This document shows positions 1 through 5,844 of a stretch of DNA of 5,911 nucleotides, piece after piece. This DNA comes from CAZGVW01 sp964529265 (GTDB lineage Bacteria > Planctomycetota > Phycisphaerae > Phycisphaerales > UBA1924), in contig CAZGVW010000066.1 of assembly GCA_964529265.1 (NCBI GenBank), positions 1-5,911 of the forward strand, in the 5' to 3' direction. The notes under the pieces are model-generated. The model saw nothing but the letters and a program-made list of their open reading frames with translations. It had not been told where the DNA came from and searched no databases. Position 1 is the stretch's first letter; each line of letters begins with the position of its first letter. A program made the position numbers and the translations under genes.

Positions 1-4
1 CGCC

Positions 5-1069
5 ATGTTTGGGTCGCATCTCTCGATTGCCGGGAACATGGCCAATGCGCTGCGCGAGGCGGAGGCGCTGGGGCTCGACACCGTGCAGGTGTTCACGAAG
101 AACCAGCGTCAGTGGCGCGTGGCGCCGCTCGATCCGGCGCACGAGGCGGAGTGGCTTTCGGAGATGGATCGCCTCGGATGGCGCGGGCGGACGGTGGCGC
201 ACGCGAGTTATCTCATCAACCTCGCGAGTCCGGATGATGCGCTGTGGGAGAAATCCATCGCGCTCATGCGCGAGGAGATTGAGCGCTGCGCGCGGCTTGG
301 GATCCCGTTTCTCGTGCACCATCCCGGGGCGCACATGGGGCAGGGTGTGGAGACGGGGCTGCGGCGGATCGCGCGCGCGTATGAGCGCTTGCTGCGCGAG
401 ACGAAGGGCTGCGACGTGGTCTCGTGCCTCGAGGACACGGCGGGCGGGGGCTCGACGCTCGGGCGCGAAATCGGGGAACTGTCGGCGCTGGCCGCGATGA
501 TTCACGAAGAGGCGGGCCCGGAGGCGGAGGGGCGCATCGGGTTTTGTCTGGATACGTGCCACCTGCTCGCGGCGGGGTATGACCTGGAGTCGGAGGCGGG
601 CGCCCGGGCGACGCTCGAGGAGTTCGATCGCCTGTGCGGGCTCGGGCGACTGCGGGTCGTTCACCTGAATGACTCGAAGGGCGCCCGCGCCAGCCGCGTG
701 GACCGGCATGCCCACGTCGGCGAGGGGCACGTGAGCCTGGTGGCGTTTGGAGTTTTCGTGAACCATCCGGCCCTGGCGAGCGTTCCGAAAATCATGGAAA
801 CGCCGAAGGGGAAAACGCCGAAAGGTACTGCGTTCGACACGCTGAACCTGCGGCGGCTGAGGAAGTTGTTGACGCCCCCGCCCCCGGAAGTTGAAGCCGC
901 GGCGGCGCCGCCTGAGAAGGCGCGGGGACGTGCGCAGAATCGGCGCGATTCAGCCCCCGCCCCCGGAAGCCCCGGAAGCCCCGGCCCCGGAAGTTCCGCC
1001 CCTGGTCGCAGCCGCGGGGGAGTGCGGGGGAAGAAAGCGTCGGGGGGCAGGCGATCCGCGGCGTCTTGA
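5..1069 (+). CDS. nfo: Endonuclease IV (AP endonuclease) with long basic C-terminal tail
   Basis: Cleaves DNA 5' to abasic sites in base excision repair, in the cytoplasm, using a trinuclear zinc centre in a TIM barrel. Family motifs are seen in order: GSHLSIAG (3-10), HASYLINLASP (66-76), HHPGAHMGQG (105-114), LEDTAGGGSTLG (142-153), LDTCHLLAAGYD (182-193), VHLNDSK (219-225), DRHAHVGEGH (233-242) and METPKG (264-269). All nine expected metal ligands are present: H66, H106, E143, D183, H186, H220, D233, H235 and E265. The catalytic core ends near residue 289, close to the 285 residues of E. coli Nfo. About 65 further residues are rich in Pro, Ala, Gly, Ser, Arg and Lys, look disordered and are not part of the family domain. 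The ATG lies four bases from the window edge with no visible ribosome site, and the codon before it (GCC) is open, so the true start may be a few codons upstream. The frame ends in TGA at 1067-1069. Confidence 0.94.
   Translation: MFGSHLSIAGNMANALREAEALGLDTVQVFTKNQRQWRVAPLDPAHEAEWLSEMDRLGWRGRTVAHASYLINLASPDDALWEKSIALMREEIERCARLGIPFLVHHPGAHMGQGVETGLRRIARAYERLLRETKGCDVVSCLEDTAGGGSTLGREIGELSALAAMIHEEAGPEAEGRIGFCLDTCHLLAAGYDLESEAGARATLEEFDRLCGLGRLRVVHLNDSKGARASRVDRHAHVGEGHVSLVAFGVFVNHPALASVPKIMETPKGKTPKGTAFDTLNLRRLRKLLTPPPPEVEAAAAPPEKARGRAQNRRDSAPAPGSPGSPGPGSSAPGRSRGGVRGKKASGGRRSAAS
954..993 (+). repeat. Short 9-base tandem repeat inside the nfo tail
   Basis: The unit CCCCGGAAG occurs at 961-969, 970-978 and 985-993, with a shortened CCCCGG at 979-984 and a related C-rich lead from 954. 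Because 9 bases equal three codons, copy changes keep the frame and simply add or remove Pro-Gly-Ser steps in the tail of endonuclease IV. It reads as a small slippage-prone minisatellite that helped build the tail. Confidence 0.75.
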
Positions 1070-1132
1070 GTGTGCAGGGAGATGGCGGGCGAGCGGTCGA
1101 AGCGAGCAGGAGTCTTCCGGAGCGGGTTCACG

Positions 1133-2143
1133 ATGATGGTGAAGGGATCACGAACGAGACATCGCTGGTTGTGCGCCGCCGCGGCTGTGGGGCTTGGGTG
1201 CGGGGCGTCGATGGCGCTCTCGGGCTGCCGGCAGGGGCCGTCTCGCACGCAGTTGGCGCATGCGCGGGCGAACGAGCACGTGGCGCAGGCGGAGAACCTG
1301 CTCACGGAGGGGCGTCTGGAGGAGGCGATCGCGTACTTCGAGCAGGCGATCGCGGTGAACCCGACGCTGGTGACGGCGCACATCGGCCTGGCGGATGCGC
1401 AGCGCGAGCGCGGCGATTACCAGTCGGCCGCGACGGGCTACCAGCGGGCCGCGGAGATCGAACCGGGCAACTTCGATGCGCAGTACCGCCACGGGCTGAT
1501 GCTCCAGCTGCTCGATCGGCTGACGGAAGCGGTGCGGGCGTATCTGCGGGCGCTGGCCATTCGCCCGACGGATTTCGACGCCAACATGAACCTGGCGACG
1601 ACGTATCTGCAGCTGGATGAGCCGAGGCAATCGCTGCCTTATGCGCGGCGCGCGGTGCAGATCGATCGCAAGAGCGGCCCGGCCCGCGTGAACCTGGGCG
1701 CGGTGTACGCCGCGATGGGTCGCCACAACGAGGCGGTGCTGGAGTTCCAGGCCGCGGCGGAGCTGATGGACCTCACGCCGCCGCTGCTGCTCAACCTGGC
1801 CGACAGCCTGGGCAAGGCGGGGCGCTACCAGGAGATGGTGAACACGCTGGAGCGCCTGCAGCGCATGGAGGCGTCGGCCGCGGCGCACGAGCGCATGGGC
1901 TTCGCGCAGTTCAAACTGGGCGACTACACCGGGGCGATGCGCTCGTTCCGCAAGGCGCTCGAGATCGATCCGGATTACTACCCCGCGCTGAACGGCGTGG
2001 GCGTGTGCGAACTGAACCGCTACCTGCTGAGCGATCGCCAGGACGTGCAGGCGCGCACGGAGGCCATCCGCGCTCTGCGGCGCAGCGTGCAGATCAACCG
2101 CGACCAGCCGCGGATCGTGGAGTTGATCAGTCGGTACGGGTGA
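1133..2143 (+). CDS. TPR-repeat lipoprotein
   Basis: Probable membrane-anchored scaffold of about eight tetratricopeptide repeats, 336 residues. From the chosen start, basic residues (K4, R7, R9, R11) precede a hydrophobic stretch (13-30) and a lipobox LSGC with the acylated Cys at 32. Helical pairs then repeat every 34 residues from about 45 to 282, with repeat ends at NP (77), EP (111), RP (145), the matching positions near 179 and 213, and DP (280). A further partial repeat reaches about 324. TPRs bind proteins or peptides; no enzyme domain is visible, so the partner is unknown. Start choice: GTG at 1070 abuts the nfo stop and ATG at 1082 is also open, but both put 17-21 extra residues before the signal peptide. 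ATG 1133 has GGAG at 1119-1122, ten bases away; ATG 1136 is nearly equivalent. The gap after nfo is about 63 bases, so co-transcription is possible. Codons favour G at the third position, unlike the next three genes. Confidence 0.85.
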   Translation: MMVKGSRTRHRWLCAAAAVGLGCGASMALSGCRQGPSRTQLAHARANEHVAQAENLLTEGRLEEAIAYFEQAIAVNPTLVTAHIGLADAQRERGDYQSAATGYQRAAEIEPGNFDAQYRHGLMLQLLDRLTEAVRAYLRALAIRPTDFDANMNLATTYLQLDEPRQSLPYARRAVQIDRKSGPARVNLGAVYAAMGRHNEAVLEFQAAAELMDLTPPLLLNLADSLGKAGRYQEMVNTLERLQRMEASAAAHERMGFAQFKLGDYTGAMRSFRKALEIDPDYYPALNGVGVCELNRYLLSDRQDVQARTEAIRALRRSVQINRDQPRIVELISRYG

Positions 2144-2203
2144 GGCTCGTTCGCGCCGGCGCCTCAGCGCCCTCGCCGGCCCCCGCCTATCCTTCCCTCC
2201 ACC
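2144..2203. other. Switch point of strand composition (G-rich to C-rich)
   Basis: Left of this gap the + strand is G-rich, and right of it C-rich. Hand counts of 60-base rows give G25/C14 at 541-600, G24/C17 at 1321-1380 and G24/C18 at 1501-1560. On the right they give C25/G17 at 2701-2760, C28/G14 at 3001-3060, C28/G15 at 4141-4200, C25/G16 at 5041-5100 and C23/G18 at 5341-5400. The right side stays C-rich through both + and - strand genes, so the bias follows the DNA strand and not the gene. No dif-like site or mobile-element end was recognised in the gap. It does contain a small GGCGC/GCGCC inverted repeat. Confidence 0.7.
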
Positions 2204-2587
2204 ATGCCCGATCCCGCGCTCCTCGAAACCTTCCCCAACCCCGCCGCCACGCCGTACATCATCGAGCACGTGGCCGAGGAGTTCACCTCCCTCTGCCCCA
2301 AGACCGGCCACCCGGATTTCGGCGCCGTCACGCTGCGATATCAGCCCGCGCCCGGGCCCGCGGGCCGCTGCGTCGAACTCAAATCCCTCAAACTCTACTA
2401 CCAGTCCTTCCGCAACGAGGGCATCTTCTACGAAGCCGTCACCAACGTCATCCGCGATCATCTCGTCGCCGCGATGAAGCCGGCGTGGCTCGAAATCGTC
2501 ACCGAATGGCGCGGCCGCGGCGGCATTCGCTCCACCATCACCGCCGCGCACGGGGAGGCGCCCGCATGGCGCCGCGATCGCTCGTGA
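2204..2587 (+). CDS. queF: NADPH-dependent 7-cyano-7-deazaguanine reductase (preQ0 reductase)
   Basis: Reduces the nitrile of preQ0 to the aminomethyl of preQ1 with two NADPH, the last step before insertion of the queuosine precursor into tRNA; cytoplasmic. At 127 residues it is the short, single-domain (type I, T-fold) form. The QueF signature is clear: ELKSLKLYYQSFRN at 58-71 followed by EGIFYE at 72-77. The nucleophilic Cys that forms the thioimide adduct is C31 in SLCPKTGHPDF, with the partner acid D38. E77 is the expected substrate-binding Glu. The ATG follows a pyrimidine-rich run (CCTTCCCTCCACC) with no Shine-Dalgarno match, so it is read from a weak or non-SD start 60 bases after the TPR gene. 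No other queuosine gene is in the window. The last 22 bases overlap the next gene. Confidence 0.94.
   Translation: MPDPALLETFPNPAATPYIIEHVAEEFTSLCPKTGHPDFGAVTLRYQPAPGPAGRCVELKSLKLYYQSFRNEGIFYEAVTNVIRDHLVAAMKPAWLEIVTEWRGRGGIRSTITAAHGEAPAWRRDRS
2552..2558 (+). promoter_or_regulatory. Strong ribosome binding site within queF
   Basis: GGGGAGG lies seven bases before the ATG at 2566, inside the final codons of queF. It supports an overlapping start for the next gene over the downstream ATG at 2611, and suggests that translation of the two genes is coupled. Confidence 0.6.
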
Positions 2588-3549
2588 GGATCCCGCGGCT
2601 TTCAATCGCGATGCCCCTCCGCGCCGCCGCGCTCGCCCTCGCGATCCTCGCCCCCGCCTCCTGCTCCCGACCCTCCGCGCCCGCCGCCGCCACCGTCAAC
2701 CTCGCGCCGAAGTTCCGCCCCGGCGAGACCACGACCTTCGAGCACGAGCAGCGCGTCATCCAGTCGCTCGAAGTCCAGTTCGTCGGCGCCGAAACGCTCA
2801 TCGGCGACGTCACCCGCCGCTTCACCATGCGCGTGCTCGAAGTCCGGCCCGATGGCGGCGCCCGCGTCGAAATGCGCCTCACCCGCCTCGCCGTTCACGT
2901 CGAGCCTCCCCGTGTCGCCGTCTGGGATTTCGACAGCAACCGCCCCGATTCGGAAAACCCCTCCGATGCTCGCGCGCGCCTTCTTCGCCGCATGCTCGAG
3001 ATCCCCATCCTCCTCTCCCTCGACCGAACCGGCGCCGTCGAATCCCTCGGCGGCGACGAGGCCGTGACTGAAGCCCTTGCCGCGGAGCCCGCCGCCCGCG
3101 ACATGCACAGCCTCTTTCACGAATCATGGTGGCGCAGCGTCGCGCACGACGTCTGGGGCGTCGGCGAAGGCGCATCCGCGCGCGAAATCGGCTCCGAATG
3201 GACGTACACCGCGCCCGCCACCGTCGGCGGCATGTTGAACGGCGCCGTCACGATGCACTGCCGCCTCGCCGGCGTCGAAACCGCCGTCGCCGGAGTCGAA
3301 TGCGAAGGCGCCATCGCGCCCGGCGATCTCGAACCCCTCATCCCCGGCTCGACGCCCGAGGTCAGGGAGCAGTCCTCCCGAAAACGCATCCTCTGGGACG
3401 TCGCGGAAGGACGCCTCCAGGAGCAGGAATGGGCCGATTCCATCACCATCGCCCAATCTGGCGACCTCGGCGCCGCCAAGGTCCTCTCCACCATCGGCAG
3501 CCTCAAACGCATCGAGCCGGACCCCGCAAAGCCGCCTGAGAAGCAGTAG
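2566..3549 (+). CDS. Exported protein or lipoprotein of unknown function (DUF6263-like layout)
   Basis: Unknown function, 327 residues. The N-terminus has Arg at 4, 8, 11 and 19, then a hydrophobic stretch (about 20-30) ending APASC, so Cys33 may be lipidated. Pro at -3 makes this a poor lipobox, and ordinary signal-peptide cleavage nearby is the alternative. The mature part starts with an Ala/Pro linker and then the pattern KFRPGETTTFEHEQ (49-62), a beta-rich MRVLEVRPDGGARVEMRL (88-105), VWDFDSNRP (119-127) and a segment around 149-165 reading LLSLDRTGAVESLGGDE. This order resembles the DUF6263-type secreted proteins common in Planctomycetota; this is recalled similarity, not a search result. 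No catalytic motif is seen. C232 and C246 could pair. Starts: ATG 2566 is preferred for its ribosome site; GTG 2584 overlaps the queF TGA by three bases; ATG 2611 would leave a minimal signal peptide. Codons are C-ending. The gene is probably co-translated with queF. Confidence 0.78.
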   Translation: MAPRSLVRIPRLSIAMPLRAAALALAILAPASCSRPSAPAAATVNLAPKFRPGETTTFEHEQRVIQSLEVQFVGAETLIGDVTRRFTMRVLEVRPDGGARVEMRLTRLAVHVEPPRVAVWDFDSNRPDSENPSDARARLLRRMLEIPILLSLDRTGAVESLGGDEAVTEALAAEPAARDMHSLFHESWWRSVAHDVWGVGEGASAREIGSEWTYTAPATVGGMLNGAVTMHCRLAGVETAVAGVECEGAIAPGDLEPLIPGSTPEVREQSSRKRILWDVAEGRLQEQEWADSITIAQSGDLGAAKVLSTIGSLKRIEPDPAKPPEKQ

Positions 3550-3594
3550 CCGGGTCCTCCCCCCGGGAGGCCCATCCCCCAGCGCGAACCCGGC
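3549..3594 (+). terminator. GC-rich compound hairpin, possible transcription end
   Basis: Immediately at the stop of the upstream gene, GCCGGGT (3549-3555) pairs with ACCCGGC (3588-3594). Nested inside, CCTCCC (3556-3561) pairs with GGGAGG (3565-3570) over a three-base loop. There is no T-tract after it, so it is not a classical intrinsic terminator. It could stall transcription or protect the 3' end of the message. Confidence 0.35.
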
Positions 3595-3728
3595 CGCGGC
3601 TACGCCGGTACCATGTTTCGCCCGCCGCCGGGTGGCGAAGAACAGGCATGAGGGGCCGGCGGCGTTCCGGGATTCCCGAAGATCAGGCCCTCGCGCCAGC
3701 CCCGCCCGGACGATCAGAGAGACGAATC

Positions 3729-3734
3729 AAGGAG
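3729..3734 (+). promoter_or_regulatory. Ribosome binding site fixing a TTG start
   Basis: AAGGAG is followed by an eight-base spacer and TTG at 3743. Nothing comparable precedes the in-frame GTG at 3632, and the TTG opens directly into a clean signal peptide. The site therefore decides the start of the phosphatase-like gene. Confidence 0.8.
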
Positions 3735-3742
3735 AAGCAGCC

Positions 3743-4891
3743 TTGGCAGCACGATTGTTCATCGCCCTTGTGTCCGTGTTGGCGGTCAGCCTTGTCGCGC
3801 CCGCTCTCGCCGCCGAACCCGGGCAAACAGCCCCCGCCGCCGGCCACGTCCCCTGCGAGTTCCCCGCCGCGGATCGCGTCGTCGTCGTCGGCAGCGTCTA
3901 CGGCGACCACGAGAAGTTCATCGACGTCCTCCAGGTCGCAGGCCTCATCGACGAGAACCAGCGCTGGATCGGTGGCGACGCCCATCTCGTCCAGCTCGGC
4001 AACCTTTTCGGCGCCGAGGGCGCGCTCGATGAGAGCATCCGCCTCATGATGCGCCTCGAAAAGGAAGCCGCGTCCGCCGGCGGCATGGTGCATGCGCTCC
4101 ACGGCAAGACCGAGCACATGATCCTGGGCGGCGATCTCTCACGCCTCTTCGGCGCCGATCAGACCGCCTACATCCCCCTCGCCGGCGCCGACGCCGAAGA
4201 CCGCCGCAAGGCCCTCATCGCACTCCTCTATTCTCGCTACGCCATGCTCGCCGAGAACGAGCCCAAGCGCGATGAGGCCCTTCGCCTCTACCGCATGTAC
4301 CTCGACCATCAGGTCAAACTCGGCGGCGCCGAGTTCCTCGACACCATCGCCCCCAGCACGGAAATGGGCGACTGGCTTCGCTCGCGCAACGTCGTCGTCC
4401 GCATCGGCGACTATGTCTACTCCTTCGGCGGCATCAGCGAGGATTTCTGCGAGCGATCCCTCCCCGACATCAACGCCGAGTACCAGGCGCGGATTCAGAA
4501 TCCGGAATGGCTCTGGCGCTCCGTCGACATGCACGATAAGGGGCCCCTCTGGTGGAGCGAACTCAGCGCCCGCCGCGATGCGGATACCCGCGGACGCGTG
4601 GAGTGGATCCACTACCACCTCAAGGCCGCGGGGCAGGTCGTCGGCCACTCTCCCGTCCCCCGCTGCGAACGCCGCAACCGCGTCTACCACGTCGATAGCG
4701 GTGTCGCCGGCTCAGGCGGAGCGCCCCTCGCGGCCCTCGAGATCACACCGGGCCATGTCGCCGTCATCTCCAGAACCCGCCGCATCGACCTCGGCGCGCC
4801 GCCCCCGGCGCCCCAGGCCGAGCCCAAGCGCCCGCCCGCGCCCGCCATCCACGAGCAACGCGGCATGGACGTCACAGACCCCAAGAGATAA
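3743..4891 (+). CDS. Exported Shewanella-like (PPP-type) phosphatase homologue lacking most metal ligands
   Basis: The fold signature is that of calcineurin-like metallophosphatases of the Shelphs type, but it is probably inactive as a phosphatase. Numbering is from the TTG (382 residues). Residues 1-23 form a signal peptide (R4, hydrophobic 5-20, ALA before AEPG), so the protein is exported. Motif positions and changes: GDxHG is GSVYG (50-54), with Asp and His now S51 and Y53. GDxxDRG is GNLFGAEG (86-93), with Asp as N87 and the DR pair as G90-A91. GNHE is GKTE (121-124), with Asn and His as K122 and T123. HGG is FGG (228-230). Only the last ligand, H302 in VVGHS, remains. The surrounding scaffold is well kept: VVVVG before motif I, MRLEKEA (103-109), MGDWLRSRNVVVRIGDYVYSFGG and GPLWWSEL. 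The tail from about 350 is Pro-rich. The frame is intact with C-ending codons, so it does not look like decay. A ligand-binding or regulatory pseudoenzyme is likeliest; an unusual metal site is the alternative. About 190 bases separate it from the gene before, with no clear promoter. Confidence 0.86.
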   Translation: MAARLFIALVSVLAVSLVAPALAAEPGQTAPAAGHVPCEFPAADRVVVVGSVYGDHEKFIDVLQVAGLIDENQRWIGGDAHLVQLGNLFGAEGALDESIRLMMRLEKEAASAGGMVHALHGKTEHMILGGDLSRLFGADQTAYIPLAGADAEDRRKALIALLYSRYAMLAENEPKRDEALRLYRMYLDHQVKLGGAEFLDTIAPSTEMGDWLRSRNVVVRIGDYVYSFGGISEDFCERSLPDINAEYQARIQNPEWLWRSVDMHDKGPLWWSELSARRDADTRGRVEWIHYHLKAAGQVVGHSPVPRCERRNRVYHVDSGVAGSGGAPLAALEITPGHVAVISRTRRIDLGAPPPAPQAEPKRPPAPAIHEQRGMDVTDPKR

Positions 4892-4924
4892 CCCGATCGC
4901 AACAGTGCGCAGCCCCCGCAGCAC
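4892..4924. other. Convergent intergenic gap
   Basis: Thirty-three bases lie between two converging stop codons (TAA on +, TGA on -). Only short imperfect pairings are present (GTGC 4905-4908 with GCAC 4921-4924; TGCG 4906-4909 with CGCA 4917-4920), and there is no T-run on either strand. No bidirectional terminator is evident, so the transcripts may overlap. Confidence 0.5.
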
Positions 4925-5800
4925 TCACGCCCGCGCCAGCGAGCCCGAGCGCCGCGTGAACTCCATGTACCGCTGCAGGTTCCGCCCCGGGCAGATGTTC
5001 GGCGCCAGCTCCCGGTGCGTCTTCACCTGCGACAGCGGCACGCCGTACTGATGCATCTGCTCCGCCACGAACCGGTCCAGCGACGCCAGCTGCGCATCCG
5101 ACGGCGATGACAGTTCGAAGTTCCCCAGGCACAGGACGCCCAGGTTCCCCGGATTCTGATCCTTCACGTGCGCGCCCTGCCACTGCAGCGGCCGCCCCTG
5201 CCACACACGACCCTGCGGATCGATCACGTAGTGGTAGCCGATGTCGCCCCACCCGCGCCCCGAAACGTGCGATTCACGAATCGTCGCCAGCCGGTCCATC
5301 ACGTCGCTCTCGCTGAAGAGCGACACCGGCGGCATCCCGTCGTGATGCACCGTGATCCGCCGCACCGGCAGCATCACGTCCATCCGGCTCGGAATCGGCG
5401 CCGCATTCGTCCATGCTGACCGCGGAATCACGTTGCTCGCGATCGGCGGCTGCGCCGAAGGCGTCGAAGGCATGCTCCGCGGCCGCGCCGGCTCATACTT
5501 CGTCGGCCGCCGCGCAGTCCGCTCCGAAGGCCACTTCGGCCCCGGCAGACTCGCGCTGTTCCGCCGCCCCGAAGCGCACCCGCCCAGAACAGCCGCCGCG
5601 CCCAGCGCCAGCCCGGCGCTCAGCCCCACACGAAGCATCGCCCGCCGCGAATGCGGCGAATCCGCCCCCGCCCCCGGAATGAACATCCCCGGACCGGCGC
5701 CCTCCGGCCCGATCTCCGGCCGCATCGCCCGCGGCAAAGGCATCCCGCCCCCGCCCATCAGGCCCCGCGGATCTCCACCTGTCTCGTGATGCGCGTTCAT
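4925..5800 (-). CDS. Tat-exported lipoprotein, N-acetylmuramoyl-L-alanine amidase (Amidase_2/PGRP family)
   Basis: Predicted zinc amidase that cuts the bond between muramic acid and the stem peptide of peptidoglycan, 291 residues. Order of parts: a Gly/Pro/Met-rich leader (1-50); a Tat signal with SRRAMLR (51-57), hydrophobic 58-72 and lipobox LGGC with Cys75; a Pro/Arg/Ser linker (76-125); then the amidase domain (about 126-280). Domain motifs are ITVHHDG (149-155), GRGWGDIGYHYVIDPQGRVW (181-200), GNLGVLCLGNFE (218-229) and THRELAPNICPG (261-272). Zinc ligands by alignment with T7 lysozyme are H152, H262 and C270, and Y189 matches its Tyr46. The T7 Lys128 position is Asn268. The protein is probably folded in the cytoplasm, exported by Tat and anchored in a membrane. 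The start at 5800 has only a weak AGG four bases away. Internal Met at 15, 20, 26 or 39 could be the real start, which would shorten the odd leader. It converges on the phosphatase-like gene, so the two have separate promoters. Confidence 0.92.
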   Translation of the reverse strand: MNAHHETGGDPRGLMGGGGMPLPRAMRPEIGPEGAGPGMFIPGAGADSPHSRRAMLRVGLSAGLALGAAAVLGGCASGRRNSASLPGPKWPSERTARRPTKYEPARPRSMPSTPSAQPPIASNVIPRSAWTNAAPIPSRMDVMLPVRRITVHHDGMPPVSLFSESDVMDRLATIRESHVSGRGWGDIGYHYVIDPQGRVWQGRPLQWQGAHVKDQNPGNLGVLCLGNFELSSPSDAQLASLDRFVAEQMHQYGVPLSQVKTHRELAPNICPGRNLQRYMEFTRRSGSLARA

Positions 5801-5833
5801 TGCGCCTGTTCCATCGGCCTCCCGCCGCGTGAA

Positions 5834-5839
5834 TCTATA
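5834..5839 (-). promoter_or_regulatory. Candidate -10 element for the amidase gene
   Basis: Read on the - strand this is TATAGA, followed by TT. It is the only AT-rich hexamer upstream of the amidase, and sits about 33 bases before its ATG. The expected -35 position falls in the degraded G/C end of the window, so the promoter cannot be confirmed. Confidence 0.3.
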
Positions 5840-5844
5840 CCAAA

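Noticed and set aside
2158..2171. GGCGC/GCGCC hairpin after the TPR gene as a terminator
   Set aside because: The stem is only five bases and there is no T-tract. Similar G/C inverted repeats occur throughout the window.
2005..2565. Open + strand frame extending upstream from the post-queF gene
   Set aside because: It overlaps the TPR gene and nearly all of queF, and translates to Arg/Pro/His-rich sequence with no domain. The real start is marked by the ribosome site at 2552-2558.
1148..2605. Long - strand open frame of 485 codons opposite the TPR and queF genes
   Set aside because: It is low-complexity Arg/His/Leu/Ala translation and lies opposite two genes with clear family motifs. In GC-rich DNA such antisense frames are common.
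3613..3651. Twelve-codon mini-gene MFRPPPGGEEQA as a leader peptide
   Set aside because: It has no ribosome site and no regulatory codon runs, and nothing downstream looks like an attenuator.
3668..3678. Palindrome CGGGATTCCCG as an operator upstream of the phosphatase-like gene
   Set aside because: The arms are only five bases, there is a single copy, and it matches no operator I know. It is expected by chance in GC-rich DNA.
3743..4891. Phosphatase-like gene as a decaying pseudogene
   Set aside because: The frame is full length with a good signal peptide and ribosome site, and conserved blocks surround each altered motif. The ligand changes need several base substitutions per motif and cannot be explained by a frameshift.
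5797..5814. Five-codon - strand frame (MEQAQ) whose stop overlaps the amidase start as ATGA
   Set aside because: It has a GGGAGG only three bases before its ATG, which is too close for good initiation. Its tiny size makes chance the best explanation, although coupling cannot be excluded.
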